Source: Pseudomonas graminis (GTDB lineage: Bacteria; Pseudomonadota; Gammaproteobacteria; Pseudomonadales; Pseudomonadaceae). From it: a stretch of 64,000 nucleotides of DNA. Shown here one piece after another: positions 61,101 through 64,000 of the stretch (position 1 is the stretch's first letter; every line of letters starts with the position of its first letter). The notes below the pieces were generated by a model. It made no database searches, was not told the origin of the DNA, and saw nothing but the letters and a program-made list of their open reading frames with translations. Position numbers and translations under genes: made by a program. The stretch covers positions 124,001-188,000 of the forward strand of contig NZ_MDEN01000065.1 of the NCBI RefSeq assembly GCF_001705435.1, given 5' to 3'.

Positions 61101-61624
61101 TGGCGTTTAACTACTTCAAGCTGCTGGCCTACAAGGACGAGTACGAAGTGGCGCGGCTGTACAGTAACGGCGATTTCACCCGTCAGCTGCAAGCGCAGTT
61201 CGAAGGCGATTACCGCATTGAGTTTCATCTGGCGCCGTCTTGGTTGGCTAAGCGTGACCCGAACAACGGCGTGCCGCGCAAACGCAGTTTCGGGCCGTGG
61301 ATGCTGAAGGCGTTCGACGTGCTGGCTCGCTTCAAATTCCTGCGCGGCACGGTGCTCGATCCGTTCGGCCGCAGCATCGAGCGTCGACAGGAGCGCGAGT
61401 TGATTGATGCGTATGTGGGCGACATCGAGCTGATCCTTGGCCACCTGAGTGCCGGCAATCGGCACACCGCGCTGAATCTGGCGCGCCTGCCGGAGCGGAT
61501 TCGCGGTTATGGTCACGTCAAGGAAAGCGCGATGAAAGCGGCGGCACTGCAGGCGGCACGGATGCGCCAGAGCCTGGTCAGTGGTGAGGTGGAAGTGCTG
61601 AAGTTGTATGAAGTAGCGGCGTAA
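58139..61624 (+). CDS. fused indolepyruvate ferredoxin oxidoreductase
   Basis: 1161 residues, AAAGGAG before ATG. A single-chain 2-oxoacid oxidoreductase combining IorA and IorB. It oxidises aryl or branched 2-oxoacids to acyl-CoA and CO2. The N-terminal pyrimidine-binding and transketolase parts have 'GFISGYRGSPLGNLDKSLWD'. The ThDP half has 'FCSGCPHNTST' and 'GIGCHYMTIWM'. A cysteine-rich Fe-S segment is near 645-690 (VCEGCGDCGVKSGCLS and CNKDFSCVEGFCPS). The gamma-type domain begins 'NILLPGVGGTGVTTVGAMLG' (about 720). It works in aromatic or branched amino-acid breakdown with the divergent Lrp regulator. Confidence 0.94.
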   Translation: MSLADIRLDDKYRLATGNLYLTGTQALTRLPMLQKQRDEARGLNTAGFISGYRGSPLGNLDKSLWDAKDYLQQNAIHFQPGVNEELAATAVWGSQQVNLFPHGKYDGVFALWYGKGPGVDRCGDVFKHGNSAGVAEKGGVLILAGDDHGCKSSTIAHQSEHAFIASMIPVLNPSNVQEILDYGIIGWELSRYSGCWVAMKTIAENVDSSAVVEVDPLRIQTQIPEDFQIPEGGLHIRWPDPPLAQEARLNTYKIYAARAFARANHLNKVVIDSPQPRLGIITTGKSYLDVRQALEELGIDEDLCASVGIRVLKVGMSWPLEPVSVHGFAEGLDEILVVEEKRSVIEDQLTGQLYNWPVDQRPRVVGEFDEEGRSLLPNLAELTPAMIARVIAKRLAPIYSSPKIEARLQFLADKEKALAAPLFNTQRTPHFCSGCPHNTSTRVPEGSRALAGIGCHYMTIWMDRETETFTQMGGEGVTWIGQAPFTETPHVFQNLGDGTYFHSGHLALRAAVASKVNITYKILYNDAVAMTGGQPIDGVLRVDQLSRQVFNEGVQRIALVSDEPEKYPSREQFAPITTFHHRSDLDAVQRELREFKGVSVIIYDQTCATEKRRRRKRGTMVDLDKRAIINPAVCEGCGDCGVKSGCLSVLPKETPEGRKREIDQSACNKDFSCVEGFCPSFVTVHGGKLRKPQLPKQAQAFAELPQPTLPSLDQPYNILLPGVGGTGVTTVGAMLGYAANLEGKGCSVLDQAGLAQKFGPVVSHIRIAARQEDLFAVRIAAGEAHLLLGCDLLVASGPDAIAKLNSAKSHAVINSQQTPTAEFTRNPDAEFPAEAMMQTIREAVGADKTHFVQATDLATKLMGDSIASNLFMLGYAFQLGLIPLTSAAIEKAIELNGVAVNLNQQAFLWGRRAAFDLPAVQAAANPQTQPTPDPEHLTLEERVTRNVHGLIAYQNGALSERYLTLVNRVREAEARLFPGQPPALTEAVAFNYFKLLAYKDEYEVARLYSNGDFTRQLQAQFEGDYRIEFHLAPSWLAKRDPNNGVPRKRSFGPWMLKAFDVLARFKFLRGTVLDPFGRSIERRQERELIDAYVGDIELILGHLSAGNRHTALNLARLPERIRGYGHVKESAMKAAALQAARMRQSLVSGEVEVLKLYEVAA

Positions 61625-61678
61625 AGGCAGGGAGGAGGCCGGTCAGGCCTCCTTCTATCGCACTGGATGCATCGCTTA

Positions 61679-61771
61679 GTAGGACCGGCTTTAGCCGGGA
61701 AGAGGCCAGTTTGTCCACCCTCAATGGCGCGGCGTGACTGCTGGCGCTTTCCCGGCTGCACGCGGTCCTAC
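61679..61771. repeat. REP pair, second copy degenerate
   Basis: A full REP at 61679-61702 and an inverted, diverged one at 61748-61771 (CTGCACGCGGTCC in the middle). A weak hairpin (AGGAGGCC/GGCCTCCT, 61633-61653) before them may end the oxidoreductase transcript. All lie between convergent genes. Confidence 0.8.
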
Positions 61772-61796
61772 ATAACTGCAGCCGGCCAGCAGCCGA

Positions 61797-63773
61797 TCAT
61801 TCGGCCTGTACCACAGCTTCCAGTTCCACCAGCACTGCCCCTTCCTTGACCATCTCACCTTCGCTGCAATACAGCGCTGTCACGGTGCCGGCGGTGTTCG
61901 CGCGGATGCTGTGTTCCATTTTCATCGCTTCCAGGACCACAAGCGGAGTGCCGACCTGCACCTGTTCGCCCACGCCGACCAACACCCGAACGATGCTGCC
62001 GTTCATGGGGGCGGTGAGGCCGCCGTGGTGGCCGTGGTTTGAATCCACGTCGGCAATCGGGTCAACCGCGCGGATCCCATGCACATCGCCCTGCCATTGC
62101 AGGTAAAGCGTGTCAGCCCGGCGGATCGCAAGGGTCTGCCGGCGCACGCCATCCCGCTCGATCAGCAGGTGCTCGCCGTTCAGCCGAACGCCCTGCCGGG
62201 AGTCACTTCGCAACACCATGCTTCGAGACGCTGCGCCACACGCCAGGTGCAACGTCACTTCGCTTGGGCCGCCCAGGCGCAGCCCGGTGCGGGCCGACCA
62301 GGGCGAATGGGCGTCGTCGGCTCTGACCGTCACTGGCGCGGCGCTCAGGTATGCCTGTGCCGCCAGCTGCCAGAATTCCTCTGTCAAACCCTCGGCCGCT
62401 GGCAGCAGCTCGTCTTGATAGCGAGGGATAAAACCGGTGTCCAGCTCCGCGTCGGTGAAGGCCGGGTGCGCGACGATGCGGCGCAAAAAACCGAGGTTGG
62501 TGCGCAAACCGCCGATGGCGAATTCGTCGAGCATCGCCAGCAATCGCAAGCGCGCTTCTTCGCGGGTCTGGCCCCAGGCAATCAGTTTGCCGAGCATCGG
62601 GTCGTAGAACGGCGAGACCTCGTCGCCTTCCGCGACGCCGCTGTCGACGCGACGCCCCGGCCCCGCAGATGATTCGCGATACAGCGTCAGCGTCCCGGTG
62701 GCGGGCAAAAAGTCGTTGGCCGGATCTTCCGCATACAGCCGCACTTCAATCGCGTGGCCGTTCAGCGGCACTTCGGCCTGGGTGATCGGCAGCGGCTCGC
62801 CCCGGGCCACGCGAATCTGCCAGGCCACCAGGTCCAGCCCGGTAATTGCCTCGGTCACCGGGTGCTCGACCTGCAGGCGCGTGTTCATTTCCATGAAGAA
62901 GAAATCGCCCCGGGCGTCCAGCAGAAACTCCACCGTGCCGGCGCCGACGTAGCCGATCGCCTGTGCCGCGCGCACCGCCGCTTCGCCCATGGCCTGACGC
63001 ATGTGCGGTGTCAGGCCCGGCGCCGGGGCTTCTTCGACGACTTTCTGGTGACGGCGCTGAATCGAGCAGTCGCGCTCGTTGAGGTACAGGCAGTGGCCGT
63101 GCTGGTCGGCAAACACCTGAATCTCCACATGGCGCGGCTTGAGCACGTACTTTTCGACGAGCATGCGCGAGTCGCCGAACGACGACTGCGCCTCACGTTG
63201 CGCGGACGCCAGCGCTTCGGCCAGATCCTCGTCGCGCTCGACCACCTTCATGCCCTTGCCGCCACCGCCGGCGGTGGCCTTGAGCAGCACCGGGTAGCCG
63301 ATGCGGGCGGACGCTTCGCGGAAGGTCGCGGCGTCTTGGGCCTCGCCGTGGTAGCCGGGTACCAGTGGCACGCCAGCGGTGTCCATCAGCGACTTGGCCG
63401 CTGATTTGCTGCCCATGGCGTCAATGGCCGAGGCGGGCGGGCCAAGGAAAATCAGGCCGGCCTGTTCCACCGCGCGGGCAAAACCTGCGTTTTCCGAGAG
63501 AAACCCATAACCGGGGTGAATGGCCTGGGCGCCACTGACTTGGGCGGCTGCAATCAGCCTGTCGATGTGCAGGTAGCTTTCGCTGGGCTTGCTGCCCCCG
63601 AGGTTCACCGCGATGTCCGCCTCGCGGACATGCCGCGCGTGGCTGTCGGTGGCGCTGTGCACGGCGACGGTGGTCAGGCCCATGGCCTTGGCCGTGCGCA
63701 TGACCCGGCAGGCGATTTCGCCACGGTTGGCGATCAGCACCGAATTCAGTGGTTGCATGTGCGGGACGCTCAT
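61797..63773 (-). CDS. acyl-CoA carboxylase alpha subunit (methylcrotonyl- or geranyl-CoA type)
   Basis: 658 residues from ATG 63773, which shares one base with the upstream stop (TGATG); the longer frame to 63929 runs in the wrong frame of the upstream gene. Biotin carboxylase domain with 'VLIANRGEIACRVMRTAKAM', ATP-grasp loop 'LLKATAGGGGKGMKVV' and 'FMEMNTRLQVEHPVTEAITG'. C-terminal biotin carrier with the biotinylated Lys in 'VVLEAMKMEHSIRA'. It carboxylates its biotin for a beta subunit that must lie outside the window. Order hydratase then alpha subunit matches liuC-liuD (leucine) and atuE-atuF (acyclic terpenes); I cannot decide, though no liuE follows. Confidence 0.9.
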   Translation of the reverse strand: MSVPHMQPLNSVLIANRGEIACRVMRTAKAMGLTTVAVHSATDSHARHVREADIAVNLGGSKPSESYLHIDRLIAAAQVSGAQAIHPGYGFLSENAGFARAVEQAGLIFLGPPASAIDAMGSKSAAKSLMDTAGVPLVPGYHGEAQDAATFREASARIGYPVLLKATAGGGGKGMKVVERDEDLAEALASAQREAQSSFGDSRMLVEKYVLKPRHVEIQVFADQHGHCLYLNERDCSIQRRHQKVVEEAPAPGLTPHMRQAMGEAAVRAAQAIGYVGAGTVEFLLDARGDFFFMEMNTRLQVEHPVTEAITGLDLVAWQIRVARGEPLPITQAEVPLNGHAIEVRLYAEDPANDFLPATGTLTLYRESSAGPGRRVDSGVAEGDEVSPFYDPMLGKLIAWGQTREEARLRLLAMLDEFAIGGLRTNLGFLRRIVAHPAFTDAELDTGFIPRYQDELLPAAEGLTEEFWQLAAQAYLSAAPVTVRADDAHSPWSARTGLRLGGPSEVTLHLACGAASRSMVLRSDSRQGVRLNGEHLLIERDGVRRQTLAIRRADTLYLQWQGDVHGIRAVDPIADVDSNHGHHGGLTAPMNGSIVRVLVGVGEQVQVGTPLVVLEAMKMEHSIRANTAGTVTALYCSEGEMVKEGAVLVELEAVVQAE

Positions 63774-64000
63774 CAGTGCGACTCTCCTTGTGGGGGCCGC
63801 GGGCCTTGCAGCGGTTGGGATAGCGTGCGGGGCTCGCCGCGCCAGGCCGGTTCGCGCTTCTGCAGAAACGCGCGCAGACCTTCCTGGCCTTCGGCGCTGA
63901 CGCGGATGCGCGCGATGGCGTTCTCGCAATAGCGGCGCAGGGCAGGGGTCAGCTCACCGTCGGCGACTTCGCGCAGCAGGTCTTTGCTGACGCGCATGGC
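63773..64000 (-). CDS. enoyl-CoA hydratase, C-terminal part (gene runs off the window)
   Basis: Only the last 75 or so codons are in the window. 'VSKDLLREVADGELTPALRR', then 'ARIRVSAEGQEGLRAFLQKR' and 'EPAW' is the tail typical of methylglutaconyl-CoA (LiuC) or isohexenylglutaconyl-CoA (AtuE) hydratases. Coupled to the carboxylase alpha gene by a TGATG overlap. The last ten or so residues (RGPRPPQGESH region) are a variable extension. Confidence 0.85.
   Translation of the reverse strand, partial: AMRVSKDLLREVADGELTPALRRYCENAIARIRVSAEGQEGLRAFLQKREPAWRGEPRTLSQPLQGPRPPQGESH

Noticed and set aside
63773..63929. Extended N-terminus of the acyl-CoA carboxylase alpha subunit
   Set aside because: The extra 52 residues are Arg/Pro/Ala-rich and overlap the hydratase gene in another frame; the ATG at 63773 gives the normal family start.

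Overview
The window is about 64 kb of a high-GC gamma-proteobacterial chromosome, almost certainly a fluorescent/plant-associated Pseudomonas. The reasons are the many GTAGGACCGGCTTTAGCCGG-type REP palindromes between genes, an OprD-family porin, a PrrF-like Fur-controlled small RNA, a FliA-type promoter of Pseudomonas form, and the overall gene repertoire. No tRNA, rRNA, CRISPR array or insertion sequence was seen.

Region 1 (1 to about 10.9 kb) is accessory DNA that looks like the early arm of a prophage or its remnant. The minus strand carries phage-type DNA-modification and recombination genes: a cytosine methyltransferase broken by two in-frame stop codons, a DpnM/Dam-like adenine methylase, a NdpA/YejK nucleoid protein, and the C-terminal part of a YqaJ-type recombination protein. 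Between them, on the opposite strand, sit single genes for small membrane-anchored proteins of unknown role and a DUF6338-like membrane protein coupled to a 47-residue proline-tailed peptide. This cargo-like layout is the best candidate here for undescribed (perhaps anti-phage or lysogenic-conversion) functions.

Region 2 (11 to 31 kb) is core-like chromosome: a chemoreceptor; a topoisomerase IB / small acidic protein / UvrA2 operon; modABC molybdate uptake with a ModE-like palindrome; a nitronate monooxygenase divergent from an acuR-acuI pair with two matching TetR operators; a RES-Xre and a RHH-ParE toxin-antitoxin pair; an Ada protein that has lost three of its four zinc cysteines; copCD; a second chemoreceptor; and an OprD porin.

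Region 3 (31 to 46 kb) is catabolic: gcl-hyi-glxR for glyoxylate with a divergent LysR; a 2-keto-4-pentenoate hydratase-like gene; a LysR/DMT exporter pair; a MFS transporter divergent from quiC (3-dehydroshikimate dehydratase) with a TetR regulator; and a short beta-oxidation operon (SDR dehydrogenase, thiolase, enoyl-CoA hydratase).

Region 4 (46 to 64 kb) holds a YebC/YeeN-type protein, a six-element REP array, a leucine-rich-repeat protein kinase, a TetR/MFS pair, TspO, an unknown 531-residue protein behind a FliA promoter, a catalase-like peroxidase with cytochrome b561, a M14 carboxypeptidase, a hybrid of sigma-4 and FecR N-terminal domains, PrrF, Lrp divergent from a fused indolepyruvate ferredoxin oxidoreductase, and the end of an acyl-CoA carboxylase (liu/atu-type) operon running off the right edge.
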